Shown: positions 56,065 through 64,000 of the stretch, one piece after another | How positions within the stretch are numbered: position 1 is the stretch's first letter | Layout: the number at the start of each line of letters is the position of its first letter | Source: JAATFS01 sp037145635 | GTDB lineage: Bacteria; Pseudomonadota; Gammaproteobacteria; Xanthomonadales; Xanthomonadaceae | Direction: 5' to 3' | Assembly: GCA_037145635.1 (NCBI GenBank) | Contig: JBBCXB010000005.1 | Coordinates: 414,720 to 478,719, forward strand | Length of the DNA: 64,000 bases | Made by a program: the position numbers and the translations under genes | The notes under the pieces: model-generated | Told to the model about the DNA's origin: nothing | What the model saw: only the letters and a program-made list of their open reading frames with translations | Databases searched by the model: none

Positions 56065-57741
56065 ATGCCCGTACTGATTCGCATCCTTAGCGTTCTCCTG
56101 CTGTCGTCATTGGCCTTCGGCGCCCCCGCGGCGGCGCGCAAGGCCCTCCCGGCCAAGGCGCCGCCGGGTTCGCTCGAGCCGGTCCTGGCCGGCGAATTCG
56201 CGCTGCAGGCCGGCGAGCTGGACGATGCGGCGCGCGAGTACCTGCAGGCCGCCCGGGTCGAGGCCGACGACGCCGGCCTGGCCGAGCGCGCCGCCCGCAT
56301 CTCCATGCTCGCCAACGACGACGAACGCGCCGCCCAGGCGCTCGCGCTGTGGCGCAAGCGCGCCCCGGCCTCGCTGGCGATGCGCAGCACCGAGGCCTCG
56401 CTGGCGCTGCGCCGCAGCGACCTGCGCACCGCCCGCCGCGACCTGCTGGCGCTGCTGAAGGACCCGGACCCGCGCGGCTGGCGCTACGCCCTGATCGCGC
56501 TGGCCAACGGGGGCCGCGACCCGGCGGTGGCGGCCAAGGCGCTGGACGGCCTGGTCGATGCCGGCGCCATCCCCAACCAGATCGAGGCCTGGCAGGAGTT
56601 CGGCCGGCTGGCGCTGCGCATGGAGCAGCCGGCCCTGGCCAAGCGCATCGTCGACGAGGTCGTGAGCCGCTTCCCCGAGGAGCCGCGCGTGGCGCTGCTG
56701 CATGCCACCCAGCTGCAGCAGGCCGGCAAGCGCGACGAGGCCCTGGCCTTGCTGCACGATGTCGAGCCGCGTGCGGTCAACGACTCCGAGCTGCGCGGTG
56801 CGCTGGCCTTCGCCTATGACGCGATGGGCCAGTCCGAGTCCGCGGCGCGCGTGCTGGCGACCGGGCCGCAGGACACCCAGACCTACGGCCTGCGCGCCTC
56901 GATGCTGGCCAAGCAGAAGGACAGCACCGCGCTGACCGCGCTCTACGACGAGCTCAAGGCCAACGCCGCCAAGCCCGACCCGGACCGCCGCCTGCTGCTG
57001 GGCAAGATCGCCGAGTTCCTCAAGCGCTACCAGGACGCGGTGGACTGGTACCGCGGCGTGCCCGGCGGGCCGTTGCGCAGCGAGGCGCGGCTGCGCGCGG
57101 CCAACGCGCTGTTCGAACTGGACCGCCGCCAGGAGGCGCTGGACGAGGTCCACGCCCTGCAGGCCGACGTCTCCGCCGAGGATGATGCGCGCCGCGACGC
57201 CTACGTGCTGGAGGCCGAGCTGCGCCAGCGCTCGGGCGACGCCGCCGGCGAGCTGGACGCCTTCGCGCGCGGCCTGGCCGCCTATCCCGACGACAATGCG
57301 CTGCTGTATGCCCGCGGCCTGGCCTGGGAGCAGCGCGACAACATCGGCCGCGCCGAGGCGGACCTGCGCAAGATCCTGGTGACCGAGCCGGAGAACATCG
57401 CCGCGCTGAACGCGCTCGGCTACACCCTGGCCGACCGCACCACCCGCTACAAGGAGGCATTGGCGCTGATCGACCGCGCGCGCACCGCCGATCCCGACAA
57501 CCCGGCCATCGTCGACAGCTATGGCTGGGTGCTCTACCGGCTGGGCCGGACCCCCGAGGCCCTGGTGCAGCTGCGCCGTGCCTGGACCCTGGCGCGTGAT
57601 CCCGAGATCGCCGCGCATGTCGGCGAGGTGCTGTGGGTCAGCGGCCAGCAGGACGAGGCCCGGCGCTACTTCGAGGAGGCGCGCAAGCTGGATCCGGACA
57701 ACCGTGCGCTGCGCCGCGCGATGGAGAAGTTCCACCCATGA
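56065..57741 (+). CDS. Exported tetratricopeptide-repeat protein, 558 aa
   Basis: Periplasmic TPR protein. A short signal peptide (about 22 residues, ending A-A-A) is followed by a string of TPR-like helix pairs from about residue 40 to the end, the clearest near 370-520 (L-N-A-L-G-Y-T-L-A, then D-S-Y-G-W-V-L-Y-R-L-G-R). The same protein directly precedes lolB in many gammaproteobacteria. Its role is unassigned, possibly linked to lipoprotein or envelope assembly. The stop overlaps the lolB start. Confidence 0.88.
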   Translation: MPVLIRILSVLLLSSLAFGAPAAARKALPAKAPPGSLEPVLAGEFALQAGELDDAAREYLQAARVEADDAGLAERAARISMLANDDERAAQALALWRKRAPASLAMRSTEASLALRRSDLRTARRDLLALLKDPDPRGWRYALIALANGGRDPAVAAKALDGLVDAGAIPNQIEAWQEFGRLALRMEQPALAKRIVDEVVSRFPEEPRVALLHATQLQQAGKRDEALALLHDVEPRAVNDSELRGALAFAYDAMGQSESAARVLATGPQDTQTYGLRASMLAKQKDSTALTALYDELKANAAKPDPDRRLLLGKIAEFLKRYQDAVDWYRGVPGGPLRSEARLRAANALFELDRRQEALDEVHALQADVSAEDDARRDAYVLEAELRQRSGDAAGELDAFARGLAAYPDDNALLYARGLAWEQRDNIGRAEADLRKILVTEPENIAALNALGYTLADRTTRYKEALALIDRARTADPDNPAIVDSYGWVLYRLGRTPEALVQLRRAWTLARDPEIAAHVGEVLWVSGQQDEARRYFEEARKLDPDNRALRRAMEKFHP

Positions 57742-58400
57742 CGAGGCCGCGTTCGATTGCCATGGCGCTGGCGTGGGTGGCGCTGGCGGCCCTGTCCGGC
57801 TGCAGCACGCTGGGCGGCCGCGCACCTGCCCCGGCCCCGGCCGTGGCGACCGTGCCTGCTGCCGCCCGCGAGGCCGAGGCCGCCCGCCAGGCCTGGCTGG
57901 AGGCGCACCCCCGGTGGTCGTTCCAGGGCCGGGCGGCGGTCAGCAAGGGCAGCAAGGGCGGCAGCGGCCGCCTCGACTGGCGCCAGGACGCCACGCGCTA
58001 CCAGGTTCAGCTGAGCGCGCCGGTCACCCGGCAGAGCTGGGTGTTGAGCGGCGATGCCGCGGGCGGCAGCGCCCGCCTGGAAGGCCTGGACGGCGGGCCG
58101 CGCAGCGGCGGGGACGCCGAGCGCCTGCTGCTCGAGGCCACCGGCTGGGCGATCCCGGTCGACCTGCTGCCGGACTGGCTGCGCGGGCGGGTAGCGCCCG
58201 GCGCGGGTGCGCCGGCGGCCGCGGACTTCGATGCCGAAGGACGGCCGCGGAGCCTGCAGCAGCGCGGCTGGACCATCGATTTCCTGGACTGGTATCCCCC
58301 CGAGGCGGGGCGCCCGGCGCTGCCGCGGCGGATCGAGGCGCGCCAGGGCGACGCCAAGGTACGGCTGATGCTCGACCAGTGGAGCGCCGACGCGCCATGA
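57738..58400 (+). CDS. lolB: Outer-membrane lipoprotein LolB, 220 aa
   Basis: Receives lipoproteins from LolA and inserts them in the outer membrane. Lipobox A-L-S-G-C at Cys22; the mature domain shows the LolB pattern W-S-F-Q-G-R-A-A-V near residue 55 and L-L-P-D-W-L-R-G near 150. Length is typical. It overlaps the TPR gene upstream (ATGA) and ispE downstream (58397-58400). Confidence 0.93.
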   Translation: MTRPRSIAMALAWVALAALSGCSTLGGRAPAPAPAVATVPAAAREAEAARQAWLEAHPRWSFQGRAAVSKGSKGGSGRLDWRQDATRYQVQLSAPVTRQSWVLSGDAAGGSARLEGLDGGPRSGGDAERLLLEATGWAIPVDLLPDWLRGRVAPGAGAPAAADFDAEGRPRSLQQRGWTIDFLDWYPPEAGRPALPRRIEARQGDAKVRLMLDQWSADAP

Positions 58401-59263
58401 CGGGCGAGGGGGAGGGCTGGTCGGCCTGGCCGGCACCGGCCAAGCTGAACCTGTTCCTGCAGATCACCGGCCGCCGCGCCGACGGTTACCACCTGCTGCA
58501 GACCGTGTTCCGGCTGCTCGACTGGGGCGATACCGTCCACCTGCGCCCACGCGCCGACGACCGCATCCGCCGCGTGGGCCCGTCGGTACCGGGCGTGGAC
58601 GAGGCCTCCGACCTCGCGGTGCGCGCAGCCATCGCGCTGCGAACGGAGGTCAACGGCCAGCAAGGTGTCGACATCCGCATAGAAAAGCGCATTCCGGCCG
58701 GCGGCGGGTTCGGCGGTGGGTCGTCCGACGCCGCGACCGTGCTGGTCGCCCTCAATGCGCTCTGGGGTACCGGCCTGGCGCCCGAGGCGCTGGCCCGGCT
58801 CGGGCTGGCGCTGGGGGCGGACGTGCCGGTGTTCGTGCAGGGCCGCAATGCCTGGGCCGAAGGCGTGGGCGAGCGGCTCACCGCGATCGACCTGCCCGAC
58901 GCCGCCTACCTGCTGGTGGATCCGGGCGTGCACGTGCCCACGCCGCTGCTTTTCGCTTCCCCGGATTTGACGCGGGATGCCGTGGCCGTGAAAATAGCCG
59001 ACTTCGCTTCCGGAACCCCGCTCGTCAATGCGTTCGAGCCGGTCCTGCGTCGCCGGGAACCTGCGGTCGAGGCCGCGTTCCAGGCGTTGTCCAGGGTCGG
59101 CCTGCCGCGGTTGACCGGGTCGGGCAGCAGCTGTTTCGTCGAGTTCGCCACGCGCGCTGCCGCGCAGCGGGCACTCGCCGGGCTGCCGCACGGGCTGCGG
59201 GCATGGGTGGTGGGCGGTGCGCCGCACTCGCCGTTGCTCGACGCGCTGGCGGCCACAACTTGA
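58397..59263 (+). CDS. ispE: 4-diphosphocytidyl-2-C-methyl-D-erythritol kinase, 288 aa
   Basis: GHMP kinase of the MEP isoprenoid pathway. K-L-N-L-F-L at 16-21 contains the conserved Lys16, and the ATP loop P-A-G-G-G-F-G-G-G-S-S-D-A-A is at 100-113. A C-terminal G-S-G-S-S motif follows near 235-239. Normal length. It overlaps lolB, giving the common lolB-ispE order before tRNA-Gln and prs. Confidence 0.95.
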   Translation: MTGEGEGWSAWPAPAKLNLFLQITGRRADGYHLLQTVFRLLDWGDTVHLRPRADDRIRRVGPSVPGVDEASDLAVRAAIALRTEVNGQQGVDIRIEKRIPAGGGFGGGSSDAATVLVALNALWGTGLAPEALARLGLALGADVPVFVQGRNAWAEGVGERLTAIDLPDAAYLLVDPGVHVPTPLLFASPDLTRDAVAVKIADFASGTPLVNAFEPVLRRREPAVEAAFQALSRVGLPRLTGSGSSCFVEFATRAAAQRALAGLPHGLRAWVVGGAPHSPLLDALAATT

Positions 59264-59272
59264 TTTCGATGC

Positions 59273-59349
59273 AGGGGCGTCGCCAAGAGGCCCAAGGCAC
59301 CAGGTTTTGATCCTGGCATTCGTAGGTTCGAATCCTACCGCCCCTGCCA
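59273..59349 (+). tRNA. tRNA-Gln (anticodon UUG)
   Basis: Acceptor AGGGGCG (59273-59279) pairs with CGCCCCT (59339-59345), followed by G and an encoded CCA (59347-59349). The anticodon stem CCAGG/CCTGG encloses the loop TTTTGAT with TTG at 59307-59309. The T arm GTAGGTTCGAATCCTAC is intact. It lies between ispE and prs. Confidence 0.95.
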
Positions 59350-59482
59350 GTTGTATGCAGGTCCCCTGCAGGCGTCCACGGACCCGGGTCGGAGGGGCCG
59401 AACCAACGCCCGCGCACGGAAGCCGGGCTGCAACCCGATACGCCTGACTTTCCCGCTCTCCGCCGCCGCCCACGAGACTCAC

Positions 59483-60442
59483 ATGCAACACGAACGCAAC
59501 CTGCTGGTGTTCTCCGGCAATGCCAACAAGCCGCTTGCCCAGAGCATCTGCAAGGAGCTCGGCATCCGCATGGGCAAGGCCCTGGTGTCGACCTTCTCCG
59601 ACGGCGAGGTACAGGTCGAGATCGAGGAGAGCGTGCGCCGCCAGGACGTGTTCGTCATCCAGCCGACCTGCGCGCCCAGCGCCGAGCACCTGATGGAACT
59701 GCTGGTGCTGATCGACGCGCTCAAGCGCGCCAGCGCCGCCACCGTGACCGCGGTGATCCCGTACTTCGGCTATTCGCGGCAGGATCGCCGCATGCGCTCC
59801 TCGCGCGTGCCGATCACCGCCAAGGTCGCGGCCAAGATGATCTGCGCGATGGATGCCGACCGGGTGCTCACGGTCGACCTGCACGCCGACCAGATCCAGG
59901 GCTTCTTCGACGTCCCGGTCGACAACGTCTACGCCTCGCCGCTGCTGCTCGCCGACATCTGGCGCGCCTACGGCACCGACAACCTGATCGTGGTCTCGCC
60001 GGACGTGGGCGGCGTGGTGCGCGCGCGTGCGGTGGCCAAGCGCCTGGACGACGCCGACCTGGCGATCATCGACAAGCGCCGCCCGCGCGCCAACGTCGCC
60101 ACGGTGATGAACATCATCGGCGACGTGCAGGGCAAGACCTGCGTGCTGGTGGACGACCTGGTCGACACCGCCGGCACCCTGTGCGCCGCCGCCGCCGCGC
60201 TGAAGCAGCGCGGCGCCACCAAGGTCGTCGCCTACATCACCCATCCGGTGCTGTCCGGCCCGGCGGTGGACAACATCAACAACTCCCAGCTCGACGAGCT
60301 GGTGGTCACCGACACCATCCCGCTGACCGCCGCCGCACGGGTCTGCCCCAAGATCCGCCAGCTCAGCGTGGCCGAGCTGCTGGCCGAGACCATCCGCCGC
60401 ATCGCGTTCGGCGAGTCGGTCAGCTCGCTCTATGTAGATTAA
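59483..60442 (+). CDS. prs: Ribose-phosphate pyrophosphokinase, 319 aa
   Basis: Makes PRPP from ribose 5-phosphate and ATP for nucleotide, histidine and tryptophan synthesis. The S-D-G-E-V-Q-V-E motif near 39-46, F-G-Y-S-R-Q-D-R near 98-105 and the PRPP loop V-L-V-D-D-L-V-D-T-A-G-T near 214-225 are complete. Length agrees with E. coli (315). The start at 59483 matches the family N-terminus. Downstream, between the stop and rplY, are two hairpin-prone stretches. Confidence 0.97.
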   Translation: MQHERNLLVFSGNANKPLAQSICKELGIRMGKALVSTFSDGEVQVEIEESVRRQDVFVIQPTCAPSAEHLMELLVLIDALKRASAATVTAVIPYFGYSRQDRRMRSSRVPITAKVAAKMICAMDADRVLTVDLHADQIQGFFDVPVDNVYASPLLLADIWRAYGTDNLIVVSPDVGGVVRARAVAKRLDDADLAIIDKRRPRANVATVMNIIGDVQGKTCVLVDDLVDTAGTLCAAAAALKQRGATKVVAYITHPVLSGPAVDNINNSQLDELVVTDTIPLTAAARVCPKIRQLSVAELLAETIRRIAFGESVSSLYVD

Positions 60443-60497
60443 GGCCGGGAGTTCCCATTCCCGGCTTCACCCAGACTCTTCTGGTCGCGGAAGAGTC
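60441..60497 (+). other. prs-rplY gap with two hairpins
   Basis: AAGGCCGGGA (60441-60450) can pair with TCCCGGCTT near 60459-60467 with one bulge, and GACTCTTC (60474-60481) with GAAGAGTC (60490-60497). No T run follows. These could be a weak terminator after prs and a structured rplY leader. Confidence 0.4.
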
Positions 60498-60541
60498 GCT
60501 CAAGCCGCCGCGAGGCGGTTCATCAACCCAGGTAGTAAACA

Positions 60542-61174
60542 ATGTCCAAGACTCATGAAATCAAGGTCCAGCGCCGCGAAGACGAAGGTAAGGGTGCGAG
60601 CCGCCGCCTGCGTCACGCCGGCCTGATCCCCGCCATCGTCTACGGCGGCGACCTCAAGCCCGTCAGCATCCAGCTCGATCACGAGGCGGTCTGGCTCGCC
60701 AGCCAGAACGAGTGGTTCTACTCCTCGATCCTCGACCTGAGCCTCAACGGCGACGTGCAGAAGGTGCTGCTGCGTGACATGCAGCGCCATCCGTTCAAGC
60801 AGCTGATCATGCACATCGACTTCCAGCGCGTCAGCGACAACGAGACGCTCAGCGCCGCGGTGCCGCTGCACTTCATCAACGAGGACACCTCGCCGGCCGG
60901 CAAGGCCGCCGACGTCGTCGTGACGCATGAGCTGAACGAAGTGCAGGTGGTCTGCCTGCCGAAGGATCTGCCGGAGTTCATCGAGGTCGACCTGGCCGCG
61001 CTGGAAGTCGGCACCGTCATCCACCTGTCGGAGATCAAGCTGCCGGCCGGCGTCGAGATCCCGGAGCTGAAGCAGGGCAAGGAGCACGACGTGGCGGTGG
61101 TCATCGCCAAGCACGGCCGTGTCGAGGCCGAGGACGCTGCCGAGGAAGGCGACGCCGAGGGCGAGGCCAAGTAA
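60542..61174 (+). CDS. rplY: 50S ribosomal protein L25 (CTC/TL5 long form), 210 aa
   Basis: Binds 5S rRNA. The N-terminal L25 domain (residues 1-90; V-Q-R-R-E-D-E-G-K-G-A-S-R-R-L-R near 9-24) is followed by a C-terminal CTC beta domain and an acidic Glu/Ala tail. The long form is normal for Xanthomonadaceae. The order prs-rplY-pth-ychF is conserved. Confidence 0.95.
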   Translation: MSKTHEIKVQRREDEGKGASRRLRHAGLIPAIVYGGDLKPVSIQLDHEAVWLASQNEWFYSSILDLSLNGDVQKVLLRDMQRHPFKQLIMHIDFQRVSDNETLSAAVPLHFINEDTSPAGKAADVVVTHELNEVQVVCLPKDLPEFIEVDLAALEVGTVIHLSEIKLPAGVEIPELKQGKEHDVAVVIAKHGRVEAEDAAEEGDAEGEAK

Positions 61175-61223
61175 TCCGCTGTCCGGTCCTCCGCCCCGCG
61201 GAGGACCGGCGCGGTTCCCGTGC

Positions 61224-61805
61224 ATGTCAGCCCTGCGCCTGATCGTCGGACTCGGCAACCCCGGTCCGGAACACGCCCAAACCCGGCACAACGCCGGGTT
61301 TCGTTTCGTCGACGAACTCGTCGAGCGCGCACGCGCGCGCTGGAGCCTGGAGTCCAAGCTGTTCGGCGAGGTCGCGCGGATCGAGGCGGGCGGCCAGTCG
61401 CTGTGGCTGCTGAAGCCGGCCACGTTCATGAATCTCAGCGGCAAGTCGGTCACCGCCGCCCTGCGCTTCTGGAAGATCGAGCCGGAGCAGATGCTGGTGG
61501 CGCACGACGAGCTGGACCTGGCGCCGGGAACGGCGCGGCTCAAGTTCGATGGCGGCCACGGCGGGCAGAATGGCCTGCGCGATACCATCCGGCTGCTGGG
61601 TCACGCGCGTTTCCATCGCCTGCGCGTGGGCATCGGCCATCCCGGGCACAAGGACAAGGTGGTGCCGTGGGTACTGGGACGTCCCGGCCGCGACGACGAT
61701 GCGCTGATCGGCGAGGCGATAGACAATGCGATCCGGGTGCTGCCGCTGGCGGTCCAGGGCGACTTCAACGAGGCGATGAAGCAGCTGCATACGGCGGGGA
61801 AATAG
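61224..61805 (+). CDS. pth: Peptidyl-tRNA hydrolase, 193 aa
   Basis: Frees tRNA from prematurely released peptides. Asn12 in G-L-G-N-P-G, His22 in T-R-H-N-A-G-F, and Asp near 97 in V-A-H-D-E-L-D-L are the active-site residues, all present. The start at 61224 gives a normal N-terminus (S-A-L-R-L-I-V-G-L). It ends 76 bases before ychF, across a small G/A-rich repeat. Confidence 0.95.
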   Translation: MSALRLIVGLGNPGPEHAQTRHNAGFRFVDELVERARARWSLESKLFGEVARIEAGGQSLWLLKPATFMNLSGKSVTAALRFWKIEPEQMLVAHDELDLAPGTARLKFDGGHGGQNGLRDTIRLLGHARFHRLRVGIGHPGHKDKVVPWVLGRPGRDDDALIGEAIDNAIRVLPLAVQGDFNEAMKQLHTAGK

Positions 61806-61872
61806 GGAATGGGGAATGGGGAAGGGAAGAGCGCCGCTCTTGCCATTCCCCATTCCCGATTCTCCATTCACT
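61803..61872. repeat. GGGAATGGGGAATGGG / inverted CATTCCCCATTCCC element between pth and ychF
   Basis: An iterated GGGAATG-type arm (from 61805, overlapping the pth stop) faces a CATTCCCCATTCCC arm (61844-61858), with GAGC/GCTC closing the loop, forming an imperfect hairpin. Similar short repeats are scattered in Xanthomonadaceae intergenic spaces (recollection, not searched). Confidence 0.7.
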
Positions 61873-61881
61873 GGAAGACCC

Positions 61882-62973
61882 ATGGGTATCAAATGCGGCA
61901 TCGTCGGCCTGCCCAACGTCGGCAAGTCGACTCTGTTCAATGCGCTGACCAAGGCGGGCATCGCCGCGGCCAACTTCCCGTTCTGCACGATCGAGCCGAA
62001 CGTGGGCGTGGTGCCGGTGCCGGATCCGCGGCTCGGCCAGCTGGCCGAGATCGTCAAGCCGCAGAAGGTGCTGCCGACCGCCGTCGAGTTCGTCGACATC
62101 GCCGGCCTAGTGGCCGGCGCGGCGAGCGGTGAGGGCCTGGGCAACAAGTTCCTGGCGCACATCCGCGAGGTCGATGCGATCACGCACGTGGTGCGCTGCT
62201 TCGAGCATGGCGACATCATCCACGTCAACAACAAGGTCGATCCGATCTCCGACATCGAGACCATCGACACCGAGCTGGCGCTGGCCGACCTGGACAGCGT
62301 CGAGAAGGCGCTCAACCGCGCCGAGCGCGCCGCCAAGGGCGGCGACAAGGACGCGGCCGCGCGCAAGCCGGTGCTGGCCAAGCTGCAGGCCGCGCTGGCC
62401 GACGGCAAGGCCGGCCGCAGCGCCGGGCTGGACGAGGAGGAGAAGGCGCTGGTGCGCGACCTGTTCCTGCTCACGCTCAAGCCGGTGATGTACATCGCCA
62501 ACGTGCTCGAGGACGGGTTCGAGAACAACCCGCACCTGGACGCGGTGCGGGCGCATGCCGCCACCGAGGGCGCCGAGGTGGTGCCGGTGTCGGCGGCGAT
62601 CGAGGAGGAGCTCTCGCAGCTGGAGGATGTCGACCGCGATGCCTTCCTGGCCGATCTCGGCCTGGACGAGCCGGGCCTGAACCGCGTCATCCGCGCAGCC
62701 TACCGGTTGCTCGGGCTGCAGACCTACTTCACCGCCGGCGTCAAGGAAGTGCGCGCCTGGACCGTGAAGGCGGGCGCGACCGCGCCGCAGGCGGCGGCGG
62801 TCATCCACACCGACTTCGAGAAGGGCTTCATCCGCGCCGAGACCATCGGCTTCGACGACTTCATCAAGTACAAGGGCGAGTCGGGTGCCCGCGACGCCGG
62901 CCGGCTGCGCCTGGAAGGCAAGGAATACCGGGTGCAGGAAGGCGACGTGCTGCACTTCCGCTTCAACGTCTGA
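61882..62973 (+). CDS. ychF: Redox-regulated ATPase YchF (OLA1 family), 363 aa
   Basis: Obg-like ATPase. The P-loop G-L-P-N-V-G-K-S is at residues 9-16. The nucleotide-specificity motif reads N-x-x-E-D-G (N-V-L-E-D-G near 210-215) in place of the GTPase N-K-x-D, as expected for ATP preference. The C-terminal TGS domain contains F-T-A-G-V-K-E-V-R-A-W near 285-295. Normal length (363). It is downstream of pth. Confidence 0.96.
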   Translation: MGIKCGIVGLPNVGKSTLFNALTKAGIAAANFPFCTIEPNVGVVPVPDPRLGQLAEIVKPQKVLPTAVEFVDIAGLVAGAASGEGLGNKFLAHIREVDAITHVVRCFEHGDIIHVNNKVDPISDIETIDTELALADLDSVEKALNRAERAAKGGDKDAAARKPVLAKLQAALADGKAGRSAGLDEEEKALVRDLFLLTLKPVMYIANVLEDGFENNPHLDAVRAHAATEGAEVVPVSAAIEEELSQLEDVDRDAFLADLGLDEPGLNRVIRAAYRLLGLQTYFTAGVKEVRAWTVKAGATAPQAAAVIHTDFEKGFIRAETIGFDDFIKYKGESGARDAGRLRLEGKEYRVQEGDVLHFRFNV

Positions 62974-63058
62974 ACACGGTCGCGCGCAGGCGCGCGGAGG
63001 GTGGGGGCGCCCGGACACGTGGAGCGCCCCGGAAGACGCAAATTTCCTAAAAATGTTC

Positions 63059-63087
63059 TTGACAGAACCGCGGGTCCAGAACAGAAT
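63059..63087 (+). promoter_or_regulatory. Promoter of the tRNA-Tyr/Gly/Thr-tuf unit
   Basis: -35 TTGACA (63059-63064, perfect), 17-base spacer, -10 CAGAAT (63082-63087, 4 of 6). A GC-rich discriminator (TGCGGGC) follows, typical of stringently controlled stable-RNA promoters. Confidence 0.78.
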
Positions 63088-63149
63088 TGCGGGCTGTTTC
63101 ACCCCGGACCGAAAACAGGCTTCCCGGCCACCTCGGAACGGTAAAAACT

Positions 63150-63235
63150 GGAGGGATACCCAAGCGGCCAACGGGGGCAGACTGTAAATCTGCTGGCTTA
63201 CGCCTTCGGTGGTTCGAATCCACCTCCCTCCACCA
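63150..63235 (+). tRNA. tRNA-Tyr (anticodon GUA)
   Basis: Acceptor GGAGGGA pairs with TCCCTCC (63225-63231), then A and an encoded CCA (63233-63235). Anticodon GTA at 63184-63186 lies in the loop CTGTAAA. The long variable arm is as expected for bacterial tRNA-Tyr (class II). Confidence 0.95.
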
Positions 63236-63265
63236 GTTTCATGTTGTGGCATGCAGGATCCCGGC

Positions 63266-63339
63266 GCGGGAGTAGTTCAACGGTAGAACCTCAGCCTTCC
63301 AAGCTGATGGTGCGGGTTCGATTCCCGTCTCCCGCTCCA
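63266..63339 (+). tRNA. tRNA-Gly (anticodon UCC)
   Basis: Acceptor GCGGGAG pairs with CTCCCGC (63329-63335), then T and CCA (63337-63339). Anticodon TCC is at 63298-63300. The T arm GCGGGTTCGATTCCCGT is intact. Confidence 0.95.
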
Positions 63340-63372
63340 TTGAACGCAAATGCATGGCATAATGCACAACTC

Positions 63373-63448
63373 GCTCACGTAGCTCAGTCGGTAGAGCACC
63401 TCCTTGGTAAGGAGGAGGTCGAAGGTTCGATTCCTTTCGTGAGCACCA
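63373..63448 (+). tRNA. tRNA-Thr (anticodon GGU)
   Basis: Acceptor GCTCACG pairs with CGTGAGC (63438-63444), then A and CCA (63446-63448). The anticodon stem CCTCC/GGAGG encloses TTGGTAA with GGT at 63406-63408. It lies 45 bases before tuf. Confidence 0.95.
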
Positions 63449-63493
63449 TACTCAGTCGTCAATCATTTCAACGATCACCGAGAAGAAGCAGCC

Positions 63494-64000
<507 letters not shown>

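Overview
The window is high-GC DNA, densely coding on both strands with very short gaps and many 1-4 base stop/start overlaps. Gene content and order point to a gammaproteobacterium of the Xanthomonadaceae/Lysobacteraceae (Lysobacter, Luteimonas or Xanthomonas-like). The strongest pointers are the ahpC-ahpF-oxyR block, a 568-residue bacterial O-GlcNAc-transferase homologue beside prfA-hemA, the lolB-ispE-tRNA-prs-rplY-pth-ychF run leading into tRNA genes and tuf, paired S8 proteases, and palindromic dispersed repeats of a type common in these genomes. The genus assignment is inference from gene content, not from a search.

Layout. 1-3928: end of a type IV pilus minor-pilin operon (pilY1 tail, pilE), then two ubiquinone flavin monooxygenases. 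4172-10983: mixed accessory genes: EF-hand protein, an orphan HTH-like protein, a periplasmic lactonase/Gfo-type oxidoreductase divergent pair, rlmM, a cysteine-rich lipoprotein coupled to a deaminase, and an EamA transporter. 11170-15684: glnS, a DUF2007 protein, msrA, a DJ-1/PfpI protein, and transaldolase with a clear terminator. 15856-20820: an Rnk/GreA-like regulator, a membrane protein, and oxyR, ahpF, ahpC transcribed leftward from a promoter that directly abuts an OxyR-type operator. 20908-24091: prmC, a 1.4 kb gene-free repeat island, and proline iminopeptidase. 24267-29049: leftward genes including a coupled nitroreductase/5'-3' exonuclease/NUDIX/N-formylglutamate-amidohydrolase cassette. 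29184-33992: two tandem DUF1631 genes. 34173-38597: the three transhydrogenase genes, with pntAA separated from pntAB-pntB by an opposite-strand ECF sigma/DUF3619-like/DUF3106 operon. 39349-41054: sufT and ilvE. 41380-44857: two tandem S8 proteases with mosaic identity. 45013-51865: YbaK, a single-domain asparaginase, WrbA, YihY, a TlpA-like lipoprotein, acylphosphatase, PPK2 and MoaB. 51933-56030: OGT, prfA, hemA. 56065 to the end: TPR protein, lolB, ispE, tRNA-Gln, prs, rplY, pth, ychF, tRNA-Tyr/Gly/Thr and the start of tuf.

How the genes work together. Three blocks are coherent. The oxidative-stress block has OxyR (both redox cysteines at 199/208) next to AhpC/AhpF with intact cysteines and an operator at the ahpC promoter. 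The translation/envelope housekeeping block at the right end makes tRNA substrates, PRPP, isoprenoid precursors and lipoprotein-sorting machinery. The secreted proteolysis locus comprises two S8 enzymes. No CRISPR array, prophage, integrase, transposase or recognisable antiphage or biosynthetic cluster was seen. The least explained pieces are the repeat island, the DUF1631 pair, the split pnt locus, the orphan HTH-like protein, the single-domain asparaginase and the cysteine-rich lipoprotein.
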